A model generated the notes under the pieces. It was not told where the DNA came from, did not search any database, and saw nothing but the letters and a program-made list of their open reading frames with translations. From contig OX596336.1 in the NCBI GenBank assembly GCA_951394405.1, positions 744,001 to 808,000 of the forward strand: a stretch of 64,000 bases of DNA, read 5' to 3'. Source of the DNA: Coprinellus micaceus. Lineage: Eukaryota; Basidiomycota; Agaricomycetes; Agaricales; Psathyrellaceae. The stretch's first letter is position 1. The number at the start of each line of letters is the position of its first letter. Position numbers and translations under genes: made by a program. Shown here piece after piece: positions 23,569-34,749 of this stretch.

Positions 23569-25088
23569 ATGTCGAGCGCGACTCCGCCCCCAGCTCCGAG
23601 ATACGGGACGGTCGCAAGGCAAGATAAAGAAGGCGGAGCGCAGGTCGTTGGCAACAAGAGACCAAGCGCTCTGTCCCTTGGTCCAAGGAAGCGTCCGTGC
23701 GTATGGGCTAACAAGACGCCGTTGCATCTGCCCTGACGCGCGCTTCATCTAGAAACCTCCACACGGATCCGCTCATTCATCACGGGCGACACTTCGGCCG
23801 GACGATCTATGCCTTCGTCAACATGCATGCCCTGCTCGTCTCAGGCATTAGCGCCGATGAGGACGCACCCCCGGAAACGCAGCAGTAAGCGGCCAGAGGC
23901 TGGCGAAACTTCAAGCCTTGAATAGTGTTGGCTTACATCTAGCAAAAGGGAGCGACGGGAATTGCGGATATTTAAGATGCTCCTCAAGCTGATACCGACT
24001 CTCGAGGAGCGGTTAATGGAGAGTAGTGAGGAGGAGTTGATGTCGATTGCGATGATGGTGCGTGGCAAGGTGCACGGTTTCCCAGTACCTGGGCTAATCT
24101 CCGTGTTTAGTTGCAGAAAGGGGCGGCAAGTTCACGCGCGGACGACACCAAGAGCCTCAAAGGCACAATCATAGACTGGCTGGTCCCGCCGAGTGGTCTT
24201 CCCCTCAATCCTCCTTTGTCCAGGAATGTGAAGGTGAATCGTGGGTTCAACCACGAACGCACGGGCTTTCTACTGTGTCCTGCGGAGCTTGATTGGAATG
24301 ACGAAGCGTTGAGTCGTCCCTCACCTCCGTCCTTTCGTGCGCTGATACCCTTCTAGAATCAAGAAGAAGCTCCGGGGTAAAGAGATTGTTGTTGGCGGCT
24401 CTAACTGGCCCATCTTCGTGTACCATAACGAACAGTTCAACCCTGAGCGCCCCTGGAAAGGACTATTTCGCAATAAAATCCTCATTTTGGTGAGCACCTC
24501 ACGCCAATCGGCCCACATTACATTAGATACCCATTCCAATCTCGCAGGCCTATAAACACATCTTTACCTCACCTAGCTCCGTCGGTGAGGAGGCAAAGGC
24601 CACACGTTGTGGCAATGCCAGGATTCATGGGATGAGCCATGTCACCCGAGCTTCGATAGCCTATGTCGCCACTCAGGTTTGCCCCCATTAGGGATATTCC
24701 GCATAATGGACAAAGCCTCAACATATTTTTAGGTTCGCTTCGCACTGAGCTCAGCCTCGGTTTTCTCTCGGACCGATATGGAGATGGACTCCGAAACGTT
24801 CTATATCTCTATTTTGGAGATACTGGAAGATCCCGAGGAGCAAGACGAGGTAAAGGAATTGCTTACTTGGTGGAACCAGTACGTTATCAAGTTCCTCTCA
24901 AACGGCCGATTCTCACTAATGACAACCTGACCGGCAGGAAGATATTCCCCTCCTTCTCCAACACCTATCGCCTCGTGCCTACTAATAGCGTTCTTGCAAA
25001 GATTAAGGAACACCGCCAGTCCATGAAGGATGCGGATTCGAACCGTTCCTCCCAAAACGACTCCCAGACGACGCCCCCCCGGCCGTAA
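23569..25088 (+). CDS. DUF6698-like protein (basidiomycete-expanded family)
   Basis: Eight exons, 23569-23696, 23753-23884, 23943-24057, 24111-24307, 24357-24489, 24548-24676, 24733-24878 and 24938-25088, sum to 1131 bases (376 residues, one frame). Landmarks: MSSATPPPAPRYGTVARQ at the start, HTDPLIHHGRHFGRTIYAFV, a KRERRELRIFKMLLKLIP helix, KGTIIDWLVPPSGLPLNPPL, LLCPAELDWNDEA, GGSNWPIFVYHNEQF, AYKHIFTSPSSVGEEAKATR with GNARIHGM, SIAYVATQVRFALSSASVFS, and EDPEEQDEVKELLTWWNQ. I recall this pattern as the DUF6698 family of Agaricomycetes; the name is from memory and should be confirmed. Function unknown. The model is unbroken and probably expressed. Confidence 0.75.
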
Positions 25089-25099
25089 ATTCCGAATTT

Positions 25100-25570
25100 A
25101 GTGAATAGTGGTACCGGACACCGAACGAAATTACTGTACACTCGTTTTTAATTCAACATACATGAGAAAGCGGCTCCTCCGTACATTGCTTGTGGCATCC
25201 CGCCATCAGGACGATCAAATGAGCCCCGTTGAGCGCCCGTGGCATTGCGGGGGGACACTGAGGCCAATAATCCGCTTTCTGACGGTGTAGATAGTGATTC
25301 CGAGGGGCGGCAATCCACAAACTTAATGATACCGTCCCCATGTCCGCTGAGCTTGTCACCCCTATTCTCGCTGGTGACATTACGATGTTGACTGCCAGCA
25401 CGGTCATATTTGTATCCCCTTGTCTACAGCGTCTTATTGCTTTCGGGTTATCGCTGTCGCTCACAAAGGGGTCAGTGGTATTATTCATCTCCTGGGTGAT
25501 TGTCGACAACTTCCGCTGACGAAGTAGACGGGTTGGGGGGATTATCTGATCAGGCTACCCTTGTCTCCGG
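25100..25570. other. Intergenic, nothing recognised
   Basis: No gene, family motif or structured repeat is seen between the DUF6698-like gene and the 103-bp tandem repeat. Confidence 0.5.
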
Positions 25571-25573
25571 AGG

Positions 25574-25779
25574 TAACGTTTGGTTGCGATTGTGAGAGCA
25601 CGCCGCAGGGCTATGGATGAGCTCATGCAACATTGTGCCTGCCGTCGAGAGCGCGCAGCTAAATGGCTTCCTGTGATAATGTTTGGTTGTGATTGCGAGA
25701 ACTCTCCATAACGCTTTGGATGAGCTCACGGGTCACTATGGCTGACGTTGAAAGCTTACGGCTAAATGGTTTCCAATGA
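25574..25779. repeat. Two-copy tandem repeat, period 103 bp
   Basis: The units start TAACGTTTGGTTGCGATTG at 25574 and TAATGTTTGGTTGTGATTG at 25677, and both end with GCTAAATGG followed by a TTCC.TGA-type end. They are diverged by substitutions without net length change. Non-coding by appearance. Confidence 0.8.
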
Positions 25780-25784
25780 CCACA

Positions 25785-26226
25785 GTTCCAGGGGCCTATC
25801 TACCTTGGAGCCGGCGATCATGAGGGCCACTACGACATACCTGGGGGTAACCGCCATAGCCGCCCATCTAGGTAATAATAGATTTCCCTTTCGAGCGGAT
25901 CCCTGTCTGGTATCATTGAGAAGTGGCTATCGTGAAGTACCAATATGTCCTCTGTGGGCATACTAGGTCTCACACAGGCATCTTGGCCAACTTGACAACG
26001 CATTATCGGGCTACACAATTTGGGCAAAGACTAGGGCCTTGATCAGAGGCCACAATAGTGCCTTTGCTGCTCAAAACCTACCAGCTTTATTCACATGGCG
26101 GCCCCCACCATGCATACCCACTCATGTAAAGGTGTATCATATGTGTTGCAATTCTGGGATAGGTTTTATTTACTACCATGGTTTGTATTGCCATAAATAC
26201 CCATGCCAGAGATGATCGTTCCCGCC
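25785..26226. other. Stretch without a recognised gene
   Basis: The stretch becomes AT-richer toward 26200. It abuts the broken 3' end of Hsp70-like copy 3, so it may be inserted or rearranged sequence, but no transposon signature is visible. Confidence 0.4.
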
Positions 26227-27606
26227 TCAAAACCGTGATGCCGCCAGGGTTAGTCTGCTGCCGCGAATGTTGAGGGCTTGATCCCGTTCACGGTACGATG
26301 CGAACTGTATGTGGTGGGGCTCATCTGCTCGACGGAAAACATGCTTGGTGTTCCTGTCAAATCGCGTGGTGAGAGTCTCCACGTCCTGAGCAAAACGAGT
26401 TCCATGGAGGCGACCTGGGCTCCGGTGAGTCAAGTCTTTGTGGCGAGGCTGATTCGAAGGAGCAGCGAAGGCTTACGCTTAAAGTCTTTCTGAGCACGCA
26501 TCGTCACGTATGCTGCGCCTTGGAAGTGGCCTATGAAGGGTCAACTATGCGTATGGGGTACTATCGCAGCGAGTTCAGGGAGTGTATACGTACATTGAGG
26601 GATCGCAACCTCCTCCGAAGATTGACCAGGGCGGATCTTGTAAGAAGTGCAATCAACTGTGCCTCCTCCAGCGTCAACAATCAGTACACCAGACCCTTCC
26701 TATGGGTCGAAAGGAGGTCAGGTGGAAGGCGGAGGCAGAGAAAATGGTGGTGCCACTCACGGGTTGCCCAATAATCTTCAGTCCGTTGGAAAGGCAGAAA
26801 TGCAGACTAGCTTCTCCTTCCGTGACGAAGGAGATTCGCGAATGTCCCTCTTCTGTATCCGGTACGAAGCCAGCATCCACCGCGGCTTGGCGCATCTGGC
26901 TTTGCCGTGGCCCTCCCCATCCGTTCGGATGAGTCAGTACGTACAGGATGCTGCCCTGGAGAGATTCCCACATCTTCTCACCATGGGTTTCAGCGATGTA
27001 CTCCTTGGCGCACTGATGAAGGTATTTCAGGTAGTCGCTGAACACTTGAACTACCGTTTTATTCGGCGGAAGCGGTGGTATGGTCGGTTCATTGACTGGG
27101 TCGGCATCGAGCTCGGCCTTGACCCCTGATTCTGGTCGGAGATGTAGCTTGAACCTGGAGCGAGTTCAATGGATAAACGACCGACTACGCATGGACAACA
27201 TACCAGCGCGCCTCGACCCATTGGCTGTCCTGAGCATCCTCCTCGATGCCCTCTTTCAGGGTTTCCGCGCCTATGGCACGTATCTCACCATCCGAATCGT
27301 AGTAGATGACGGTTGGTATTTTGGCGTCGCCTCCGACGTGTTCTTGGCAAGGGTGCCTAGATGCACATCCGTTAGTCCCAAATCGGTGAAGAATCGACGG
27401 GCTCACCGTGTCACTGGTCGTATCTCAGGAACAATTCTAGGATCGAGGATGCTGTGAAGATCTCAGCCAGTGGCATCTCCTGGCCGTGGCAGCCAATCTA
27501 CGGGCGCTAACCTGTACGAGCATCCACTGAAAGTCGTTCCTACATCGAAGGCTAGTAATAGACGGCGAGATGGCCCCGCATAGGGCTTTCGAGTTGATAC
27601 AGACAT
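26227..27606 (-). pseudogene. Hsp70-like copy 3, 3'-truncated
   Basis: Exons in order from ATG 27606: phosphate-1 exon (LLLAFDVGTTFSGCSYR), ILDPRIVPEIRPVTR, the CQEHVGGDAKIPTVIYYDSD exon, the long helical exon with THPNGWGG and FVTEGEASLHFCLSNG, the phosphate-2 exon VLIVDAGGGTVDCTSYK, FQGAAYVTMRAQKDF, and FAQDVETLTTRFDRNTKHVF with LNIRGSRLTLA. The match stops near 26227. The FFEPS exon, the adenosine-site exon (GGFSAS) and the whole C-terminal third are absent, so the nucleotide site is incomplete. CC-2 lies upstream on the same strand. Confidence 0.8.
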
Positions 27607-28031
27607 GGTCGGGAAGGAAGAGGCAGTAGATTAAATGCAGCACATCGAAGCTTTTACGTTCAGATCCCTTTGAGGCTGCACGAGGCACGTCACATGCGAC
27701 CACGAGGCCTAATAAATGACAGGCGCCTAACTCTGCACCCGCTTCGCTTCGATATGCGACCCCTGAGTAGAGCCCCCGTTAGCACACGGGTGCTCTAGAA
27801 ATTCCAAATCCACGTACCACGGTAGCACGATCTCGATATCATTAAGACAAAGCGACGAAAGCCAAAGTTTGCGTATTTTGCGAGGCGTATATTCACTAAC
27901 ATGTATTCGCTCCTGGATTCGGGAGGGAAGGCTGGAGTGTACGAATGAGGGGACCTTTCAAGGGTGCTTGAGTATTCTACGTACATACGTGGCATTGATT
28001 ATGACAAGAGTAGGGAGCCCAAGACAAGGGT

Positions 28032-29719
28032 TTACTGTCTCTCCGGCGGTTGCGCCGTCAGGGTAGACAACAGTAGAACTTTGGGTTTCAAAATGACATC
28101 GTAGGCCTTCCCACTTTTTGAGGGGTCGGCCGAGGAAGGGATTCTCTTGACGCATCTAACACCAAAGGCGGTCGTCATTAAGGCCATGTCTTGGGAGGGG
28201 GGTCCAGGTGGTTGGGTTTTCCCGAAGCCGTGGGCGTCCTGCATGTGATTTTGGTTGAATCGCTGCTTGCCCGTGTAGTTGCATACACCTATCTCAGATG
28301 ATAAGACGCCTTCCATCACCATCTCCCTGATTTTTAGCGCCTTCATCTGGATTTCGGAGACCCTTTCAAACACTGATTCAGAAGTTTTGGTTTCAGAGTT
28401 GACGTCTGCTCGCCAACCGCAGATAGTCATCAAGGCAAAGAGCGTATGTGTAAGATCGGCTGGGTCAGCGTTGTCAATCCTCGCCTGGGAGGCCGTCATC
28501 GCGAGCCAATTCTTGGAGATGGAGAACTCGCCTAAGGTATAATATATCAAGGTTATTATCATGGGGAAGGATGATCGACGTACAGGAGGCGAGTAACTTC
28601 TCCCAGATAGCCCTCAGTACTTTATCGGTGTTGGTGTCGGTTGGACAGATCGCCTGGATCAGCGGCTGGCACCGGCCAACAAGTGTGTTTTGAACCATAC
28701 ATTCGAAGAGGATCGTGTCGTCCTGAGAGATGTCGACTGCGAGTTTACCCAGGAGATCCTCGCTGTAATATTCCGCGGCCTTCTTGCGAGCGTCTGGGAA
28801 GTTTGAGGGTTCCGGATCCTGGTTGGATCGGTTCCTTTGGAGGAGTACATCCGACAACATCGCCGCCGTTTGATAGATGTCGTCGTTCAGCTGCTCGACC
28901 ATGTTGACCACATCCGCGACAGAGAACTTATCAGCCGTAGTCATAAAGGCCTGCGCGAGGCTAAGTTCTTCTGTGCGAGTCTGGAGCAAACCCTGCGTCT
29001 TTTCCAAACGGTTCTGTGCGTCCGCGCAATGCTGACGAAGGTCATTGACCTCGCGGTGGGCTCGTTCAGCGAACTCTTCCGCCCGCAGAAGAGCGGGCTC
29101 GAGTCGGCTACATCTCTCCTGCAGATTAGATTTCATGTGCCGTTCCGCCCGAAGCTCTTCCCGTAAACTGCGGATTTCGTCGTCTTTGCGCCTGACAGAG
29201 TCCTTGAGATCTTTGGTGGTGGGTTCGAGACCTGGCCGTTGGTTGTCTGAGCCCCGCTTGTCCGAGCGTCTGGAGGTGCAATCGTGATCAACGATGTGCC
29301 GCGACTGCACTCTGTCAAATGTGTTGGGTTGAAATCGCAGAGTCGTGGAATCCGCCTCTGCTCTCGTACCACTCTGCTCTGGGCTCCAGGTTCCTTGTCT
29401 GGTACTTCGGGAATTGGTCCTGGTTGACGCTTTGCGACCAGAATGAACAGGGATATTTGTGCTATGCGGACGCTATTGACTTACGTTCGGGGAATAGCAT
29501 CAGCTCGTCCGGCTCATCTTCAGAGTCGACAATTATTTCGTCGTCGTCGGATATGTGAGCTGGAATGCGACTCGATTTGGAGCCAGATTGACGCTCTAGA
29601 GACCACTTTCGTGTCCGCGCCGTTTCCAGGCTGTCGGCCAGAGGGCCAGCAGAATTCTCCTCAGATGAGCTGAAGAGACGTGTTACAGGGCCAAAAATAT
29701 TTGAGAGTTCAATGGGCAT
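28032..29719 (-). CDS. CC-2, coiled-coil family protein (intact)
   Basis: Exons 29719-29485, 29429-28584 and 28531-28032 sum to 1581 bases (526 residues, one frame). The N-terminus (PIELSNIFGPVTRLF) is followed by an acidic, Ser-rich stretch (DDDEIIVDSEDEPDE). Exon 2 holds a long coiled coil (about residues 110-200), then FMTTADKFSVADVVNMVEQL and LFECMVQNTLVGRCQ. Exon 3 holds SISKNWLAMTASQ, the helix KALKIREMVMEGVLSSEI, MQDAHGFGK and an altered C-terminal block (TTAFGVRCVKR in place of CSTGLG.R), ending LKPKVLLLSTL. Both introns match the family positions. Function unknown; the conserved parts flanking a variable coil suggest an oligomerising adaptor, which is inference. Confidence 0.8.
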
Positions 29720-29934
29720 TTTGTATAATGAGTTTGGTGTAGTGGAAGAGGAGATAATCAGCAGGTCAGGATGGAGCGACCTAGCAGTTCGAGTCGAAGC
29801 AAGTTGGCACAGCTGGCGTGACATCGCTAACTGCATGACGCGCGTGACTCGGCTCCGCGTGATATGTCACATTTGTGACGTTCGCGCCAGGGAAACCCTA
29901 ACCTTAAGCCCGAAGGGCTACCTGTAGGGTCCAA

Positions 29935-31020
29935 GGTAAAGCAGAGGAGGTCCTTAGGCTTCAGCACAATCTCCCGTCTCGATCCGCCGCTCAGGGAGTG
30001 CGAACTATTGATAACAAACCTAGGCCAACCGAGCCGACTATAGGGCTACATCCAATTTCCAAAGGCACTTGCCTGACCTCCTGTCGATGCCGACTATCAC
30101 TTTTCTGGTACCTCGTAAGCATCCTGCATCGTGGCAGGGTCAAACACTCTACCTCCTTCGTCGTCAAAGACCTCCATGTGAGTTGATAAAATCCCTCTGA
30201 ACATCATATCTCGAATCTTCGCTGCCTTTGCCTCGTCATGTCGGTTAACCTACCCTCCACCACCAGATCCAGAGCCTTCGCGCCCAGTGGTTCACACCGT
30301 CCTGCCACGACAAGTAAGGCGTACAGGTAGCGCATGGGCCTATAGCGGTCGCAGGCTTGGCCCCTGGCTGTTGAAGTCGTGATGGCTAGCCAGTTCTTCG
30401 CTATCGGTCTCTGTTCGGGGAGGAGAGGATAGAGTCCACGCTCCTGTGAAGAACGACGGATGTCAGTGCCAACTCACGATCTGCTAACATATCTATCCAG
30501 AGCCTGATCATCTGCTTGTCGACGTCCTCTCAAGGCAGAAGGAGCAAATGATATCCTGGGCTTCGGACAAAAAGGGCCTTTGCACCAGGCATTCGAACAT
30601 AACGATGTCATCCTGGCCAATGTCAATTTCGGGGCGGACGAGGGTACCCTCATCCCATCCCTTGGCGATGAGCCTGCGGCTCTCCTGATTGTGGTTCCGC
30701 CGATTCCCTTGACGGGTAACGTCCGACTGCGACCCTGAACCGCGGTGCTGAAGGAGCGCGTCGGATAAATCCTTGGTGCGCTAAAAGAACTCGTCGTTCA
30801 GCTACTATGCCATGCGGTAGACACCCGCCACCGAGTACCGGTCGGCCGTCGTCACGAACGCTTGAACAACACCCAGCTCCTCGGTTCGGATATCTAAAAG
30901 CTTCTTCGGCTTCTCGAGCTCCCTCTCGGGCCTCCAGCATCTCCTTTGCATCTCCTCGATCTGCGCGACTTGGCCCTGAGATTGGCTCGCTTCAGCTACG
31001 TGATCGAGAGCATGAAGACT
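29935..31020 (-). pseudogene. CC-3, degraded coiled-coil family copy
   Basis: It is homologous along its length to CC-7: LEKPKKLLDIRTEELGVVQA, FVTTADRYSVAGVYRM, then an in-frame TAG, QLNDEFF, a second TAG, LSDALLQHRGSG, DIGQDDIVMFECLVQ, then AKNWLAITTSTA, YLYALLVVAG and EVFDDEGGRVFDP with MQDAYEVPE. Two stop codons interrupt the most conserved block, and further frame changes occur in the second half. No intact start exon is seen. This is a decayed relative of CC-7, about 10 kb away. Confidence 0.8.
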
Positions 31021-31152
31021 GATGGGAAATGAGAAGGGCAGCGAGGACAGAACTTGCCTGAATAACGAGTCTCTGGTAGTTGTAAGAATACATGGTCAGT
31101 TGGAGAGGCCGTAGTGAGATGTTATCCCCGTCGTCTGCGTATCTACTCATTG

Positions 31153-32903
31153 TCAGGAGTCATTGAGGGTTGAATACAGTAAAACCTTGGTTTTCAGCAC
31201 AACCTCCCTCCTCCTGTGTATCCTTGAGTCATCGGATGGGCTGCAATCCCGAGTAATGCAGCGTATGCCCAGGCCTGTAGGGCATACAACTTGGTTTTCG
31301 CCGGCTACCCCCTCGTTCCGAGTGTTGCCTAGGTTCTCGAACGCATCGCGCATTTCTGCTGGGCGGAATTCTGTGTTCATTCCACTTAGAAAGACCTCGA
31401 CGTCAGTGGATAAAACCCCCTCCGCGATTGCCTCTTTGACTCTTAGAGCCTTTTTCTCCATTTGCTCCAGCTTCCTGCCTATAATATCCTCCAGTTGGTT
31501 TCTGGGAAGAGGCTCTCGGCCGGACAGCACCATCAGGTTTGCCAGTCGTTTCATCAAGATGGTGCGATCGAGGGTCTGTCGCCTTGCGTTCAGGGTAGTG
31601 CGCGTAATGGCCAGCCAGTTCCTAGCTATCGATGTCGCATCTGAACAACCAATGCATCAGTGCACTGTCCACGTAGAATGCTGCACTGAGCGAACGGCGA
31701 CTCACGAGAAACAGCGACCTCCTCCCATAGGTCCGAAAGGTATTTGTCGGCCGATTTGTTCTGGAGGCAGAAAGCGCGCATGATGTGGCGACACCAATTT
31801 GCGAACGCGTACTGCACGACAGAATCAAATAGAGTGGTTTCTGGTTCGTTTCGGTTTAAATCGACCCCCAGTCGTTTGACAACTTCCACATCCCACTGCT
31901 GGAAGGCGCTTTGGGCGTCCTGAAGGCGTACCCTCGCATCTCCACCACGTCCGGTCTCTATGGGTACCAGATCCTGCTTTAGCATGGCATCAGAGATGTC
32001 CATGCTGCACTGGTAGATCTCGTCGTTCAACTGTTCCACCATCTGCGACACCTCTGCAACAGAGTACTTGTCTGCGGTGGTCATGAAAGCCTGTGCAACC
32101 TTCACCTCCTCCGTTCGGTGGTCCAATAGTGCCATCAACTTCCCGAACTCGGCATCTCCCCGTTCGCACCGATGGTATGCCTCATCCAATAATTTGATTT
32201 GGTGGTCGATCTGACTGCGTGCTGCGTCAAGCTCCGCTCTTGCAGAGTGGCATTGCTGCTCCCATTGGAATGAGGTCCACCCAAGCCCCTGAATCTGGTA
32301 TCGCAGTACGTCAATTTCGTTATCTTTCATGCGTAGAGCTTCTTCATGCGCCCTGATGATGTTCTGCATCTCCGCCATCTGCTGCTCGGGGGGCCAAACT
32401 GCATGATCGCGGTGGGGTGACGAGTGTTGAGTTTCTCTCCCCCAGCCTCCATCCATGTTGGTGTCCTGGTTGTAGACTGTCGAAACGTGTTCTCCGAGTG
32501 GGGTACCTTCTTCTGCAGGCCATTAGCATGGAGTTTACTGGTGAAGTCTGCCCTAGAATCTGATCGTACCGTTTAACGGCGTATGATCCTTTGTATCATG
32601 GATCGGGGACACATTACGATGGAATTCTGCTCTGGGTATTTGTCTCCGTGCAGCTACCATTTAAGCGAATGTTAGCGCACCTATGAAATGGGTTTGATCA
32701 TGAATACGTGAGCGCTGAGTGGCATCTTGCTCTTCTCGTGAAGCATCCCCTCGCAGGAACTCGTATCCAGCTTGATCAGGCACCTCTTCGTGCCGTCGTG
32801 CGTCAGCTTGTTGCCGTTCGTCTGGTTTTGATTCGCTCAGTCCCAGCATTGCCATCGGGTTCATAAGGTGCGCCCAACTGCGAGATTCTTCTCTTTCGGC
32901 CAT
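31153..32903 (-). CDS. CC-4, coiled-coil family protein
   Basis: ATG 32903 starts exon 1 (MAEREESRSWAHLMNPMAML ... HEEVPDQAGYEF), which matches exon 1 of CC-9. It splices near 32683 to a short EFHRNVSPIHDTKDH exon, then at about 32517 to a long exon with EHVSTVYNQD, a coil, FMTTADKYSVAEVSQMVEQL, NDEIYQCSMDISDAML and TLFDSVVQYAFANWC. The last exon (ending 31153) holds SIARNWLAITRTT, ALRVKEAIAEGVLSTDVEVF, MRDAFENLG, CPTGLGIRCITR and LKTKVLLYSTL. The intron before the last exon lies at the family position. No stop or frameshift is found, so it is likely intact. CPTGLG replaces the usual CSTGLG. Function unknown. Confidence 0.75.
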
Positions 32904-32999
32904 TCTCTCTGTGAGCACAAGCGAACGGTGATAGCCTATAGGATGTGTCCAAGGAGCGAGTGGCGGAGACAAGAAAGCTTGATTTCGATTGCTTAGACT

Positions 33000-34430
33000 C
33001 AGGCAACTTGAAGGCGGCACGTTACCTCGTGCCTGATGGCGACCGCAGCCGGCTGACCAAGGGGCCGGTACGTTTCCCAAACCTATTCCTCGAAAATCAC
33101 CACCAAATCATCCTGGAAGTGAAGAATGGCCGCCCGCAGCTAGCTTTTGGAGGGTCAGGGGTCCTCAAAGGGACTGTTCTCCGAACGTGATACCGATGCC
33201 GACGACGACCAGCTGGATATCCCCCCCAACGATTCGGCGAGGCAGACAAAGCACCACGGCGACGACCCCCAGGAACTACAGAAGTGGAATTGGGACGCGG
33301 AGCGCTAGGGATACCAGGCTTCTATCGAGCAGCTTCAGCGTGACCTGCAGCTTAAAGAGGAGAATTGAAGTCCGAGCTGGACAGCGATCAGAACGCCAAG
33401 CCAACGAACTCACCTACTAGTAGCTCGTGGTGCAGCTACACGGCCTTTCGCGGAAATGCGAAGGGGCGGAAAGTCAGTTTGAGAAAACCAAGTCTCTCCT
33501 TCAAGCCGGACGGAGGAGCTCACTATCGCCCAAACCTTCATGACGACTGCCGACCAATTCTCCGTCGCAGATCTCTCTCGCCTGGTAGAGGAACTCAACA
33601 ACGACATTTTCCAAGCCGCCTTGAACCTCTCCGATATGGTTCTCGAGCAAAAAGCATCTGGCGGCGGAAACTCTGGAGAAGCGGTGGAAGTGGAAGACGC
33701 CCGCAACGCCGTCGCAAATCGCTATGGTGAAGAGCTTACTTCCCGGCTTATTGCTGACCTCGCTCAAGAAGACCCTGACCCGGCACTCTTCGAGAGCCTA
33801 GTCCAAAACATCTTTACGCCTCGGTGCGCTGGCTTCATCCATTCGACCCGTCCCGGGAACGCCGGCCTTGATAAAGCCTTGAAGGGTGCCCGGGAAAAGC
33901 TGAGTGCATCATGTACGCAGTAAGTGTATGTATATTCGCTTATTTTCCCCCTTGCTCTTGTAAGTGAACCCAACAAAGCCAAAATTTGGCTCGCGATGCT
34001 GGTTCCCAACTGAAGGCCGAGGAACTCGAATCCGAAAGTGCCTTCGAGATTCTTGTGTGCTTACTGACGGTCGGCGGATGGCAGATGGAAGGACCCTCTT
34101 CGCACCCCAAAATGGCACTGGAAAACTCAGCCAAATCCAACGGAAAGCCTTGAAGATCAGAGAGATGTCGATGGAGGGCGTCATCTCCGCTGACGCTGAA
34201 GTGTTCCGTGCCCCAATGAAGAGGGGCTGTAACCCAGCATACATGCAAGACGCGTACGACTCACAGATATCCCCGCAGATGATATCGTTGTATGTCAAAC
34301 AGGACTTGGGCTTCGGTATGTCAAGAGGACGTCGACGTCGTCCAGCTCCACACGGACCCAACGGAGAGCCGAGAACATTCTGAAGGCGAAGGCCCTCCTG
34401 GCTGCCTTGGCTCCCCAGGCTCCTCAGTAA
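33000..34430 (+). pseudogene. CC-5, frameshifted coiled-coil family copy
   Basis: Fragments in family order but different frames: an ELQKWNWDAER segment with an in-frame TAG at once after it; a helical stretch ending in two consecutive TAG codons near 33416; a one-base deletion before RTEELTIAQTFMTTADQFSV (a paralog-like reading would need one more base); an intact-looking block to EKLSASC; then KALKIREMSMEGVISADAEV, MQDAYDS, and a frame change inside the QTGLGLRYVKR block, ending at TAA 34430. Several independent breaks rule out a working protein. Confidence 0.75.
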
Positions 34431-34749
34431 TTTATCGGACAGTTTATCTCACATTTCGGTTGGTCGCTGATGCCAGATGCCCATGGACCGTTACCGTCTT
34501 TCTTGTAGCGATGTGTTTCCCTAGTGTATTTCCTTCTTGGGCCAGAATGCTTCCCATCTGCCTCATGGTGCGACTTCAAACTGACGACACCCACAGGAGT
34601 GCTGACAGTGTGGCGGGTCATGGAAATTAAGCGCCCGTTGATCACACAACGTCCTCGTGTTGCTCAGGTGACGCCTCGTGGGCAGGACAGGGGTATCGCG
34701 TACCATCACGCTTCTTCTTCTTCATCGACCTTCAACTCTAACCTCGACC

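Noticed and set aside
33540..33923. CC-5 as a functional short gene from the ATG at 33540
   Set aside because: The frame opens in the middle of the conserved block; upstream stops and a one-base loss, plus later frame changes, mark a dead copy.
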